Origin: Oscarella lobularis
Taxonomy: Eukaryota; Porifera; Homoscleromorpha; Homosclerophorida; Oscarellidae
Length of the DNA: 64,000 nt
NCBI RefSeq assembly: GCF_947507565.1
Contig: NC_089185.1
Location: forward strand, 1,922,001-1,986,000
Reading direction: 5' to 3'
Position numbers and translations under genes: made by a program. Positions within the stretch are counted from its first letter, which is position 1. Every line of letters begins with the position of its first letter. Positions 1 through 10,399 of the stretch are shown here, one piece after another. The notes beneath the pieces were generated by a model, which was given only the letters and a program-made list of their open reading frames with translations, was not told the origin of the DNA and did not search any database.

Positions 1-1
1 C

Positions 2-1897
2 TATCTTTTGCGACTCCTTTTGCTTCACGTTCGAGGACCGACGTCTTTCGCAGACTTACGAACAGTAGATGGCACCGTTTTTGATACGTACGCCGAAGCG
101 TGTCGGGAACGCGGACTTTTGGCCGATGATCAGCATTGGCACCTCGCACTCACGGAAGCCACGGTCACCGATCGTCCTTACAAAATTCGTGACATGTTTG
201 CCATCATGCTTCACATGTGCGAAATTGCCGATCCTCTTCGTCTATGGGAACAACACAAGGAAGCGATGGCCCAAGATTTCCTCCGAACGCTTCGCAGACG
301 CGCAAATGACGATACACTACCGTACACTGACGCAATTTTCAATCGAGCCCTACTTTGCATCGAAAACAAACTGCTTTCGTTTCCTGGAGGAAAGCCACTT
401 AGCGACTACCATTTGCCCAGTCCTGATCGCTCTTCCGAAGAAGACGACGACAGCCTTCCTAGAGAAATTGCCGCTGAATACTCTTATAACACCGCGGAGT
501 TGCAGGAACGACTGACAAGGAATGAACACTCCCTCACGGAAGAGCAAAGACACATATACGAAGAATTACTTTCATACGTCGCTCGAGGTCCCGACGATTC
601 TATCATTTTCCTCGATGCGCCAGGAGGAACAGGAAAAACCTATTTACTCAATCTTTTCCTCGATAAAATACGATCACGAGGCGACATTGCTCTCGCAGTC
701 GCTTCTTCGGGAATCGCGGCAACTCTCCTCACTGGCGGCAAAACGGCTCACTCTGTTTTTAGACTACCTTTAGATATCAGTCGTTACGAGCGTCCCACGT
801 GCACAATTCAGAAAAACACAGCGAGAGCAAGACTTCTCTCCCTGGCCAAAGTCGCGGTATGGGACGAATGCACCATGGCCAACAAAAAAGCTCTCGAGGC
901 ATTAGACAGGTCCCTGCGAGATATTCGCAACAACGACACACTCATGGGAGGTCTCCCTCTAATACTGGCAGGAGACTTTAGACAAACCCTGCCTGTTATA
1001 CCAAAAGGAACAAAGGCCGACGAGATCGCCGCATGCCTGAAATACTCACGCTCCATTTGGCCTAAAGTTCGAACTATGCGTTTGACAACGAACATGAGAG
1101 TGCATCTGTACGGAGACCGCGAGTCAGGCTCTTACGCCGAGTTACTCTTGCAAATCGGCAATGGAACCATTCCCACCTGCCCTGAAGACGGTCTCATCAA
1201 CATACCTTGCGGCACAGTAGTCCAATCATCTAACGAACTAATACAAGCCGTTTTTCCTCAACTTCAGGAGCGATACAAAGACACCGCCTGGCTTGGCGAA
1301 CGTGCTATTCTCGCTCCTCGAAATGACGCCGTCAATCAAATAAACGACACTATGCTCCAGCTTATACCAGACAACGAAAAAGTCTATCTCGCAGTCGATA
1401 CGACTATGGAACCAGACGACGCTGTCAACTATCCCACCGAGGTTCTTAATTCGCTCAATCCCCCCGGTCTTCCAGCGTACACCTTAGCTCTAAAAGTGGG
1501 TGCGCCTATTATGCTTCTGCGAAACATCGACGCCCCAAAACTGTGCAACGGCACAAAGTTAACAGTGACTAGATTATTTTCCAACGTTATAGAGGCCACG
1601 ATATGCACGGGACAGTACGCGGGAGAAAGCGTTTTTATTCCGCGCATTCCACTGATTCCCTCCGATTGCACTATCCCTTTCAAACGACTTCAGTTTCCCG
1701 TAAAACTGTCGTTTGCTATGACCATTAACAAATCCCAAGGCCAGACCCTAAAAACAGTTGGTCTCTATCTGCCTACAAAATGCTTTGCTCACGGTCAATT
1801 CTACGTTGCTTGCTCCAGAGTAAGCTCTCCACAAAATCTCTTTGTACTTACTGACGGACCTAAAACGGCGAACGTCGTCTACCACGAAGTTCTTTAG
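2..1897 (+). CDS. Helitron Pif1-like helicase, C-terminal part (5' end outside window)
   Basis: This is the helicase half of a Helitron Rep/helicase protein, which unwinds DNA during rolling-circle transposition. The frame is open from the first bases, so the upstream Rep (HUH) part lies outside the window. About 630 residues are visible. Counting from the TTG at base 8: the family opening LLLHVRGPTSF is at residues 4-14, Walker A GGTGKT at about 205, the Walker B-like AVWDECTM at about 282, GDFRQTLPVI at about 321, KSQGQT at about 574 and YVACSRV near 599. The frame is unbroken to the stop at 1895-1897. An RPA-like gene on the same strand follows 460 bp downstream, and a Helitron 3' end follows at 4063, which together define the element. 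An ordinary Pif1 helicase is unlikely, because LLLHVRGPTSF is typical of Helitron proteins. Confidence 0.93.
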   Translation, partial: YLLRLLLLHVRGPTSFADLRTVDGTVFDTYAEACRERGLLADDQHWHLALTEATVTDRPYKIRDMFAIMLHMCEIADPLRLWEQHKEAMAQDFLRTLRRRANDDTLPYTDAIFNRALLCIENKLLSFPGGKPLSDYHLPSPDRSSEEDDDSLPREIAAEYSYNTAELQERLTRNEHSLTEEQRHIYEELLSYVARGPDDSIIFLDAPGGTGKTYLLNLFLDKIRSRGDIALAVASSGIAATLLTGGKTAHSVFRLPLDISRYERPTCTIQKNTARARLLSLAKVAVWDECTMANKKALEALDRSLRDIRNNDTLMGGLPLILAGDFRQTLPVIPKGTKADEIAACLKYSRSIWPKVRTMRLTTNMRVHLYGDRESGSYAELLLQIGNGTIPTCPEDGLINIPCGTVVQSSNELIQAVFPQLQERYKDTAWLGERAILAPRNDAVNQINDTMLQLIPDNEKVYLAVDTTMEPDDAVNYPTEVLNSLNPPGLPAYTLALKVGAPIMLLRNIDAPKLCNGTKLTVTRLFSNVIEATICTGQYAGESVFIPRIPLIPSDCTIPFKRLQFPVKLSFAMTINKSQGQTLKTVGLYLPTKCFAHGQFYVACSRVSSPQNLFVLTDGPKTANVVYHEVL

Positions 1898-2358
1898 CTA
1901 AAATACCTTTGCAATTTGTTTACGCCAGAATTCTCGATGAGCAGCACTGCGAAGTCAGGCCCTTTTTGATGCACGCGTTACGTAAATCATTCTTTTAGCT
2001 CAGCGCATTCCAATGAGGCCGCATGCGCGGCATTCCAATCACTGCGCATGCGCTTCATTTCCTTTGTCTCGCCTCGCTCCTTTTTCGTCTGCAAACTCCA
2101 TTTCAAATCCTTCTCGAAACCTCTCTTTAGACGCGAAATCGACGCAAATCTTTGTCGCGTAAGCCTTACCGCCAACGCAGCGCCCTTTCGCGCCATCTTC
2201 GGCCACCGACATTTCCTCCCCCTTTTGAGAAACGCTATTTTTCCTCTCGAAATATCACCAGGACCTCTGTTTAAGCCCGCGCGCGTCTTTTTCAGCTCAA
2301 AACAAATCGCAAAATTGCCTAACACTCTTTTTTCGTTCCATTAGAACGCCCTCTCGAA
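1898..2358 (+). promoter_or_regulatory. Spacer between helicase and RPA genes with a candidate promoter
   Basis: No convincing coding sequence is present. The stretch is pyrimidine- and CpG-rich, contains CGCATGCGC-type palindromes near 2040-2052, and has GCCATCTT at 2192-2199, the reverse of the AAGATGGC core common in animal initiator (YY1-like) elements. A similar GCCATCTTG occurs about 0.8 kb upstream of the second Helitron RPA gene. The promoter role is inferred from position and motif only. Confidence 0.3.
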
Positions 2359-3790
2359 ATGAACTCGCCTTACCCTTTGCCATCGAAAGCCCAAATAGCA
2401 ACCGACTACGAACGCTTATGCGACGTACCCTATTCGCCGATCGGTAAGCCGAAAATGACGGTTCCTTTCGCTCTTGCACGCGCCTCACCTTTGATTTCCC
2501 CTTTTAGCCTACCGAGCTAACTTTCACGCTGTGATCGATACTTTGTCTGAGGTTAAGCAACCTGCGAACAGCTTTCAAACGAGGACGTCCTGTTATTTCG
2601 ACGGCTACGTCATTGACGACACCTCAAGAATGAGATTCGTATGCTTCAACGCTCAAAAGCGCGCTTCCATCGCCCAGCTCGCCCAGGCCGGCGAAGCTGT
2701 CGCATTCGCCAACGTTTTAATGAAGAAAAATCGCTCCACCAACGCCGTCGAGGCTCAAATTCAAGATAATACGACTGTGGCAAAATCTCCAAAAAAGATT
2801 GACTTGCCCAATCACGTTCATTCCAAAACGAACGTGCCAAAGCAGATTACCATATCTCAATTGACCGACGAAGCCCCGGACCAGCTGGTGACTGTTGACG
2901 CGAAAGTCGTTGAAATGTCGGAGACGACCACTCTGTCTACCGGTTCACGCGCCGGCTCGAGAATAAAAAAAGTTGTCATCAGCGACAGCACTGCCTCTTG
3001 CGTTCTCACGCTCTGGAATGACTTTATTCAAACAGTCCAGCTGAACCAGTCCTACACATTTCATTCCATGGCAATAAAAACCTTTGGCGATATCCGAAGT
3101 CTGTACACGCCTCAGAGAAACGCAGCTATTACGCCTTGCACCGAAATCTCCGACGTATCGCCTAATACCGTCACACTCACTGAAAAGCCGACGACTGCCG
3201 AAAACGTTTCCATCGCCAGCGTGTCCGACTACGTCAACTACCACCTCTGTCCGGCGTGCAATTCCGGCCGCATCACCGAAGTGCAAAACCATCTCTTTCC
3301 TGGAGCCGGCCGCTGCTCCTCTTGCTCCACTCTAACTCTGATGAAAAACTGCCAACGCTCTGCATATGCTCTGCTCACTCTTTCTGCTGAGACTTCCAAG
3401 CTTATTCTCAGCGCGGATGCCTCTATTCTGACCGCCATCGCTCAGTGTCCCATTCCGTCATTGACTGAATGGGCTCTTCTCAATGCACCTGCATTTGACG
3501 TCATATACACAAGAAATAAGAAGATCGTGAGAATCGAGCGAAATGACGGAGCCAGCGCCGCTATCACAACACCACCGTCTTCTACCGCTTCTTCCGCTCC
3601 TGCTCCTGCAGAAAACATCACTCCTTCGAAACCTAATCAAACCAGACGTATCGCCCAATCGACCGCCACTCGCTCTCTGTCCGAAGCATTGTTAGCCGCT
3701 GACGTTTCGCAAGCCGTTAACAAGACTCCTGTTGAGTCTCCTTCGTCCCTCACTCAGAAGCGCCAGGCTCCCAAAAACCGCAAAAAGTAA
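2359..3790 (+). CDS. Helitron-encoded RPA1-like ssDNA-binding protein (two exons)
   Basis: This is a replication protein A-type OB-fold protein carried by the Helitron, probably protecting single-stranded intermediates. Exon 1 is 2359-2443 from ATG (MNSPYPLPSK...). The intron is 2444-2507 (64 nt, gtaagc...ttttag, phase 1). Exon 2 is 2508-3790. Spliced length is 455 aa with no disruption. The exon-2 start reads AYRANFHAVIDTLSEV, then OB-fold-like stretches including KKVVISDSTASCVLTLWN. A four-cysteine zinc ribbon follows (CPAC and CSSC about 25 residues apart, near 3249-3330), and a low-complexity Ser/Ala/Thr tail ends the protein. The intron position and phase match the second RPA gene at 57.1 kb, which supports both models. 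The gene ends 273 bp before the Helitron 3' terminus. Confidence 0.88.
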
Positions 3791-4035
3791 CAATTTCACT
3801 CCATTGTTTTCTTTAAAACATTTCGTTGGTCTTTCGACCCCATATTACGCGTTTCTGCTTACTGCACCCTTTGCACGGCAGACATACTAAGTAAGTTCTT
3901 TGGAATTTTAACAGTAATTCGATTTTCGATTATCAGTTAAAAAATAATAAAAATTGCTATTTGCAAACAACTTGCTCTCTAAACCACGCCTATTAAACAC
4001 AAAATTTATCTAAAAGGAAAATGTTCTCTAGCAAA

Positions 4036-4063
4036 ACCCGAGCGAAGCCGGGTAGTTAGCTAG
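4036..4063 (+). mobile_element. Helitron 3' terminus: hairpin plus CTAG end
   Basis: ACCCG (4036-4040) pairs with CGGGT (4049-4053) around the loop AGCGAAGC, followed by a short spacer and CTAG ending at 4063, with T as the next base. Helitrons end in CTRR after a short hairpin and insert between A and T, so this is the right boundary of the element carrying the helicase and RPA genes. Two more ends of the same type, with a full six-base stem ACCCGG/CCGGGT and loop GCGAAG, lie at 41648-41675 and 59323-59350. Confidence 0.88.
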
Positions 4064-4752
4064 TGGCGTACTATTTGTAGGTAAATGCATTGTTGTGGCA
4101 GTAAGGTCGACATGCAGGCCCAGTCAGAGGAAAAGTAAGCTGGGAAGGGTGGAGAAGACTAATTCTTTTTTTCTTCTGTATTTCTATTTTTCGTAGAGGT
4201 AAGTGTACTCTAGCTTAGGTTAGGATTTTTTACAGCGCATCCCTGTTTTTTTATAGTATTAGTGTTAGGATTTTTATAGTGCACGAATAATGATAGAATT
4301 AGGGTTCTTAGTTGCTATGGCTGTAAATAGTAATTTGTAAATAATAAAAAATATATAATTATTTGAAAACGTGCTCGCGTGATGCCAATAAAGGCGGATT
4401 CCAGAGGCACACTCCTATAAACGTGCCCAGGTAATTGGTTAATTAATAAGGGGCGGGCTTTGCAACGTTGCAAAGTTTTTCTTGCGATGCGCTCTCGCTT
4501 GGTGCGCAAACGGCCGTCTAATGACGCCCTGCAAACTACGTTTTATTCCATTACCGTGGCAGATCGCAAAGTAATTTGACCAGTGTTCCTTGCATGCGGT
4601 ATTACGTTGGCCAAATATGGTCATTCCCGGTTGCGCACAAGAGAGAAAATTCGATTCTTTTTACGGACTACTATACACACAGACGTTTTTGCTCGCTGTA
4701 CTTTTATTGTCATAGATGCGATGACATTTTGCAGGAAAAGACCAAAAATGAT
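4064..4752. other. Intergenic stretch with no recognisable gene
   Basis: AT-rich sequence with short open frames on both strands and no recognisable motif or repeat boundary. I see nothing to annotate. Confidence 0.4.
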
Positions 4753-5001
4753 AGAGAAATTTAAAATAAATCTATACCTTTGGCTATTGATCCTACCGCT
4801 TGCTCCTCCCTCCTCCTGTCCGACTTTCTTTCTTTTCCTTCGCGCCCCCTGTCGTCTTCCTCTACCTTCCATTCTTGTTAAAGGAAATTTAAAATAGAGA
4901 AATTTAAAATATTTCTATACTTTACGCTATTAATCCTTCGCTTGCTCCACCCTCTTCCTGTCCGGCATTCCTTCTTTTCCCTTAGCGCTCACTGTCCCCT
5001 C
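4753..5001. repeat. Diverged 143-bp tandem duplication
   Basis: AGAGAAATTTAAAATA begins at 4753 and again at 4896. Each is followed by a pyrimidine-rich tract with CTATTGATCCT/CTATTAATCCT, GCTTGCTCC, CCTGTCCG and CCTTCTTTTCC-like words. Two copies are visible, the second shorter. No coding potential. The array abuts the MITE that starts at 5006. Confidence 0.6.
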
Positions 5002-5005
5002 CAAT

Positions 5006-5657
5006 AGACCCTTTTCGTAATGACTGCGCATGTGCGGGCGCTATTTTGAAGTGGGGATCAGTGCCAAAGGCCGATCTGAAGAGGCGTCTAATTCCACATT
5101 AGCAATTCCAAGAAGCGCTTTGAGCACTTCTGCTGATAGCTACTGTCAAGCTTGTCCAGTTCAGTCAAGTTTTAGGATTTTAGCTTCTACGATAGACTAA
5201 TTAGACGAGGAAATAGCAGAACCGGAAGTGAGCTGTCACAGGTGTAGCAAAGGATTTTTTGGCTAGCTATAGATCTTTGGGTGTATAGAAATAAATACTC
5301 TAACCTTTCAAAGTGATTCCTCGCACGTATTTCTTCCGCTTGAGCACAAAAAATCGGAAGAAGTACGTGTAAGAAATCACTTCGAAAGGTTAGAGTACTT
5401 ATTTGTATGCTCGAAAAGATCCATAGCAAGCTAAAAATCTTTTGCTGCGCTTGTGAGAGGTCACTTTCGGTTCGCTATTGAAGCAGCTACAATACTAAAC
5501 CTTTACCTAAACTTGTCAAGCTTGACGATAACTATCCGCGGAAGTTCTAAAAGCTCTTGTAGAATCTCTAAAGTGGAATTAGACGCCATTTTTAATCTGC
5601 TTTTGGCAACTGATCCCCACTTTCTCGCGCATGCGCAGTCATTGCGAAAAGGGTCTA
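5006..5657. mobile_element. Foldback MITE, 652 bp, TA-flanked, long imperfect palindrome
   Basis: The left end GACCCTTTTCGTAATGACTG and the right end CAGTCATTGCGAAAAGGGTC are inverted copies, each flanked by TA. The inversion continues through most of the element: GTGGGGATCAG with CTGATCCCCAC, TCTAATTCCAC with GTGGAATTAGA, and CTCTAACCTTTC with GAAAGGTTAGAG, centred near 5330. TA flanks suggest mobilisation by a Tc1/mariner or pogo-type transposase. It has no coding capacity and would form a long hairpin if transcribed. Confidence 0.85.
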
Positions 5658-5973
5658 TAGAACTTCCCTAGTTTAAATGAATAAAAAATAACAGATAGTA
5701 TAAAACTTGACGCTACCTTATGACTTTTACCCTCACTTCTCCTCGATCTCCCCCTATACAACACACGGAAAACAAAGCCAATATAACACATAAAAATGCG
5801 GTGCACTTATCTGGCAGATTGAAGATCCAACAACATCATTCGAACCTATTTTCAACGTCTTCGCCTACACTTGAAGCCCGGATACTAAGCCGCAGGATTT
5901 TCAATAAAAATATTACAGTATGTTCGAAATCAACGGCTTAGCCACATAATAAAACACTTCATTGATTCTACTA

Positions 5974-6405
5974 CAGTAGTCCCTCGCTTGAGCGACCCCT
6001 CTAGCAAGCGACCACCTCCTATTTCCGACCGTTTTTTTGTGCACGGAGGCGTTCTAGTGTATTTTGACCTCTCGTCAGCGACCACCTCCGTAACGCGACC
6101 AGCGACCGCCTCTTTTTGCGAACACTTGTAAGCGTAAACTGCGTTTTTGTTACTAAATGTCGTTCGAATACGAAATAAAAAAGAGTAGAATTATCGAAAT
6201 GCCTTTTAGAAAGGAATAAGTCGCACTTCTGACATCTTTTGCCTGGCATAAAATAACTAGAGAGACGTCAGAGGCGTTTGCTGCCCGCGTTTGGTTTCAC
6301 AGTCAAGGAATTTTTGATGACGCCCACCTCCTGCAGCCGACCACCTCTTTTGAACGACCATATTTTTGCGGCCGAAAGGGTGGTCGTTCAAGCGAGGGAC
6401 TACTG
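5974..6405. mobile_element. pogo-like MITE, 432 bp, TIR CAGTAGTCCCTCGCTT
   Basis: The left end CAGTAGTCCCTCGCTTGAGC is repeated inverted at the right end (GAGGGACTACTG closing at 6405), and TA flanks both sides (5972-5973, 6406-6407). CAG-starting TIRs with TA duplications are typical of pogo/Tigger elements. Direct GCGACCACCTC-like repeats lie inside each end and could be transposase-binding sites. No transposase is encoded. Confidence 0.85.
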
Positions 6406-6910
6406 TACTTAAGTATTACCTCCCTTTAGTGTTCGAAAACGCAAAATGCTTGCCTAAACGCACAAACAGAAACTTCGCTTAGAAAAACTATCCTAATTCA
6501 ATGTTACGTAACATCTGGCGAAAACTCGGTTATCAACGTTTCCAATTAACCTAAGATTGCTTTAGAGAATACGAAGCCCTTTGGCGAAACAGCACTTTCC
6601 CTAACGCCAGCGACTCCATGGGAAGTTTTCCATAGTAACCAACAACTAAAGCTTGTGCACGCTCATCGAAAGCCTACGTAAGGAGCACCCGTTTGCAATG
6701 ACGTAGCTTTTATTTGTATAGAACTTAGCCTCTACCGCTGAGAGCAGCCTAAAAGTAGCGTGCGCTAGCCCGCTAATAAGCTGTATCGACAGTGAGAGGG
6801 TTAATTATTTATTAATTTCTGTTTTCGAAATACGCTTACCTGAAGTTTTAAAACTTGTAGGACTGTGAGTCGCCATCACCTACAAACTGCGTATACCTAA
6901 TGACAAGAAA
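6406..6910. other. Intergenic stretch with no recognisable gene
   Basis: No open frame with recognisable motifs, no terminal repeats and no tandem structure seen. Confidence 0.4.
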
Positions 6911-7818
6911 TCAGCGAAATTGCAAAATTCGGGAGTCAGAAATTGTACCTAATTTTGAGCTTTTTGATGGATCACGTGAGCTCCCTCTTATTCCCAACAT
7001 CAAAACATTTTGCCTACAACTCTCCGCGTGAGCATTTCTATGCTTGATACGAATTCCTTTTTGTCGACGTCGTACGTCTCTTTTCGGTCGCACATTCGGC
7101 ACTCCGTGCAACAAATATTCATATCTATGACGCAACCGATGTTGGAGAGTTTGCCTCTGAAAGCCAATAAGTGACAATATAAGTGACGAATGACCACGTT
7201 TCATTCAGGCGCCGTCAAAAGAGTCGCGAGTGTGTCAAAAATTTCGCTCGCTAGCACCCTGTTTTTCTTGTGATGGTACGCCACAGCAGCCAGTGCCTAC
7301 CCGTCAAATGCCTAATTATAGGTATTGCATTCTTCGCTAGCTATAAACTGAATAATTATTTCTGGTCTTTATCCTGTCAAATCGTCGTATACTTTGGCAA
7401 TATGGCCGTCCCAGCTGTCGCGCAAAGAAGGCAGGGGCATGTCAAATGCAGCGAAAAATTTCAAAAACGACTGTCGACTTGTTCCCTTTAAAACTGCCGC
7501 TGCAGCAGCGCGACGATAGACGTCGTAAGATCGACCACGTTCGCTGACTGTCTTCGACGAATCTGATGTTGTGATGTTCTTTCTGCAATGAGCGCAATAA
7601 ATGCGCAGCTTCGAACGAAAGCACTTGCGCGATACGGAAATTTCATGAAGGGAAAGGCGATCGTTTCCGCAGAACTTGCACACAAGAGCCGTCAGTAGCG
7701 TCGATGTGCTTCGACAGTTGAGAATACGAGTTTTTGATGCCGAACTTGGAAAACGAGACTTGATTGTAACAGAGGCATATTCGTCATCAGATGGAGGAGC
7801 AGAAAGTATAGCACTCAC
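6911..7818 (-). pseudogene. Mutator-like transposase relic (PF20700-type)
   Basis: This is a decayed transposase on the minus strand. The upstream part (7818-7369) encodes a C4-type segment (CKFCGNDRLS...YCAHC) and the recognisable stretch SFLKFFAAFDMPLPSLRDSW, which fits the start of the Mutator-like transposase domain seen in cnidarian and sponge elements. Downstream, KRGHSS at about 7201-7184 belongs to the conserved DGTWxKRGHSS block. Here it reads DGA, then TGA stop, then MKRGHSS, so the tryptophan codon has become a stop and Thr has become Ala. A frameshift follows near 7150, because ORFs in two frames share the homologous text. A second fragment of the same family lies at 55.1 kb. Domain naming is from memory of the family. 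Confidence 0.68.
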
Positions 7819-7944
7819 GGTGTCGCGAATCGTTTGAATTCTCTTGTAAACGAAATTACTCCAGAAGCGACAAAAAAATGAATCAGTGCAACCCTTTTGA
7901 TCGTGTCTTTCTCCTCGTCTGCTTGCAACGAGCGAGCATAATCT

Positions 7945-9246
7945 TCATCGCTTGAGGCTCAAATTAAAAAATATTTGGTGCTCAAAGTACACTGCTGGCT
8001 TGCGATCCAACGGCATTCGCGATGGGCGAGAGTTGAAAACGTCTCGCAGTCCGATGCACCGAGCATATCCGGGGCGGGACACCCGGGCAGTTCCACTCGC
8101 GTATATATCATTGAAGTACAGCGTCTCAAAGAGATGAGGATTCGTAATTGTCAACGTATAAAACGTGACCTTTATGGTAACAGTCTGCAACGAGATCCTG
8201 AACTGCCCGGGTGCAGTACATGAAAGATAAACCACACAAGTGGAGAATGAAATCGTACGTACTTGCTGATGCTCCAACGGGCTACGTCTACTCGACGGTT
8301 AATGGGAGAAGGGGCGTGGCACCTCTATCTTGCTAAGGAAATGTTTGATCGGGATCATCGCTTCGTCTACGGTAATATCTCTCGAGAGACGAAAATTTGA
8401 CTTGAATTTTTTGTGCAAATGTCATTAAGCGGACCAACCAACAAAATGGAAATAATTTCATTTTTGAAAAGGACGTAATTGTCCCAACCTTTTGAAGTTT
8501 GTCATAGCCAGGCATTTCTCTTTGCAACTCGACGTCAGGATCAGTTTCGCGCAAAAATCTGGTGATTTAATCAAACAAGTTTTAGAAAAAAAATTTGCGA
8601 GACGCGTTTTAAGGTAGCCGCAAGAAACCTGTTAGTAATCTTCTTGCCTTTGAAAGCGGCAAATCCCGATTGTCCTATAAATGCTTTCATTTCCGGTTTG
8701 GAAACAGGATCTCATACTTTTCTTGGATTTGCGTCTACGGAAATGATCTTCTCATCGTACTTATTGGTGTTCTGAGCAATTTTTCAATCACGTCGTCCTG
8801 TTTCCCCTTCATACTCTATCATCGGGTAAGGAACGCAATCTTTTTTCCATTCCAAATCAAACGCAGTCTCAAAATCCATTTCGTCTATGGAAAAATATCG
8901 ATGAAACAAACGCGGAAAAGAAACAACAAAAGGGGGCGTTTCCGGAAACAGTCGCTGTCTCTTCTTCGTCTTCGATTCTTTCTTCCGCGCTTTCTACGTT
9001 CATCGATGACGTCGAACGAGATTCGGTTATGTCTTCGGAAGCTTCGTCTCTGCTCGCGCTATCGAAATCGCTTTCAGGAGGGTCTAAATCGTTATTGACG
9101 TTATTTGAAAGTTTTATGAGGAACCCTACTAATTTCTTCGACCAGGGCGCCGACGTCTTTGTCTTCGTCGAACGCATCAAAGGTAAGGAAATCACGCGTT
9201 CGTTTGAGTGTTCTGGCACGGCAGGATCGTCGGGTTGCCATCTTTG
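7945..9246 (-). pseudogene. Probable piggyBac-like transposase relic
   Basis: Minus-strand remains read from 9246 towards 7945. A plausible first exon starts at ATG 9244-9242 (MATRRSCRARTLKRTRDFL). A 46-nt GT-AG intron (gtaggg...gatttag) joins it in frame to an acidic exon (NPPESDFDSASRDEASED). Further downstream come YDEKIISVDANPRKV, KPEMKAFIG, GYDKLQKV and NPHLFETLYFNDIYASGTAR. KxEMKAFIG, the DKLxKVRP-like block and the HHxFxDNxF...YxxGTxR-like block are features of piggyBac transposases. Several stops and frame changes break the frame. No TTAA-flanked ends were located. This rests on weak, ordered motif similarity. Confidence 0.45.
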
Positions 9247-9410
9247 ATGTCAATTACGTCACGAGCTTCATGTTTGTTTACTCCATAGTCACCATCGCGC
9301 AATCCATGGGCATTCAACGTGAATAGGTACGCAAAGAACCCCTGTATGCATCTCCTCTTTATTTAGCAACCCTGCTGTACGGGGGCACGGATCGTTGGGA
9401 GGCGGGGGAG

Positions 9411-9435
9411 GGGGGGTCACGAGCGCGCGCTAACA
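9411..9435 (+). repeat. Terminal-repeat-like sequence of the two-gene transposon (copy 1)
   Basis: GGGGGGTCACGAGCGCGCGC followed by TAAC resembles the TIRs at 31038 (CAGGGGTAGTTCGCTACCGC), 39003 and 45550. It lies 319 bp upstream of the EEIDYVVP-module exon at 9730, the same spacing as in the other copies. The CAG start itself is not present, so the end is degraded. Confidence 0.55.
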
Positions 9436-9729
9436 GATTCAGGTTTTTCGAAAAGCGTTTTTTCCTTGAATCTATTCACTTTGGAGTTTCTCTCGATTCG
9501 ATTGTGGTCAGTGTCCTAATGCCTATCACTTCTCTCTGTTTTGAGTTTCGAACACCTTTTGTTTTGATGTTCGAGTCGCGGTACTTCTCGGCCGTGTTCC
9601 TTTTCATTGCTTCCTTTCCGCGAGCGCTTTATGTTTTCTTTCTCTATAGAGATATCTTCTAAACATCGTTCTGAATGGGACAAATTAATTGCAGAAGTCT
9701 AACGGCATAAAATGTTCGATTTTTCTTAG

Positions 9730-9984
9730 ATGGCTCGTTGTCGCGTTGCTATCGAGAAACTTCCAACGTATGGCAAAGCTGTTGTATACAGAGTGTTGGA
9801 TGACATCGATTATGTCATTCCAAGTTTTGGAGTTCTGCGCGTTCGTCTACATCGGTGTATTTTTTCGGTCATTCAGGACGACGGGACAGAGGTTGAAATG
9901 GTAGAGGGATTCATCAACTCCGCAACTATTCGCGGTCAGATCTGGCCCAGAGTGATAGTTCCGTTGGAGAGCTGTGATATATTG
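9730..9984 (+). CDS. Gene A module exon, copy 1 (DDIDYVIP type), partial
   Basis: A single 255-nt exon of 85 codons lies between an acceptor (ttttcttag) and a donor (ttg|gtaaat), phase 0 at both ends. It starts with an ATG: MARCRVAIEKLPTYGKAVVY, then DDIDYVIPSFGVLRVRLHR, FINSATIRGQIWP and PLESCDIL. Two homologous exons occur at 31357 (interrupted by a hAT) and 45226-44981, ending in ESCDIS and ESFDIP at the same splice position. I do not recognise this domain. The gene appears truncated downstream, with no HIRAN part before 10.4 kb. The conserved exon borders and 319-bp distance to a TIR-like sequence indicate a fragment of the same transposon as the one at 31-39 kb. Confidence 0.6.
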
Positions 9985-10052
9985 GTAAATTCTACAATAT
10001 CTTCCTCGTTGTGCTACAAAATAAACTTCCTCTGCAGTAAACGTCAGTTATA

Positions 10053-10395
10053 GACTACCAAATCAAGACCCGTTCGTCTGCGAAATCATGCAGCCCGTTT
10101 TCTCGACGAGCTTGCGTTCGTTCGGCACGCCTAGCTTCGGGAAGAGATCCTTTTCGATAGCGTTGAGCTGAGATGACGCGTTTGGATGGCAGCGGCGACG
10201 TTATCGTTCGATCCACTTCCGTCTGACTCGTGCGCAGTGGGTTTGAAATATCACGTGCCGCGCATCAAAATATAAACATTGCAATGATCATTATTTTTGA
10301 TAATTTTCTAGCGCCATATAAAATAACAAAAATTCCAAACTCGTGGTGATAGCCACTGCTACAGTACATAATATTCTCAAAAGAAAAATCATAAA
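10053..10395. other. Intergenic stretch with no recognisable gene
   Basis: GC-richer first half and AT-rich second half, with no frame or repeat I can support. Confidence 0.35.
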
Positions 10396-10399
10396 ATTA

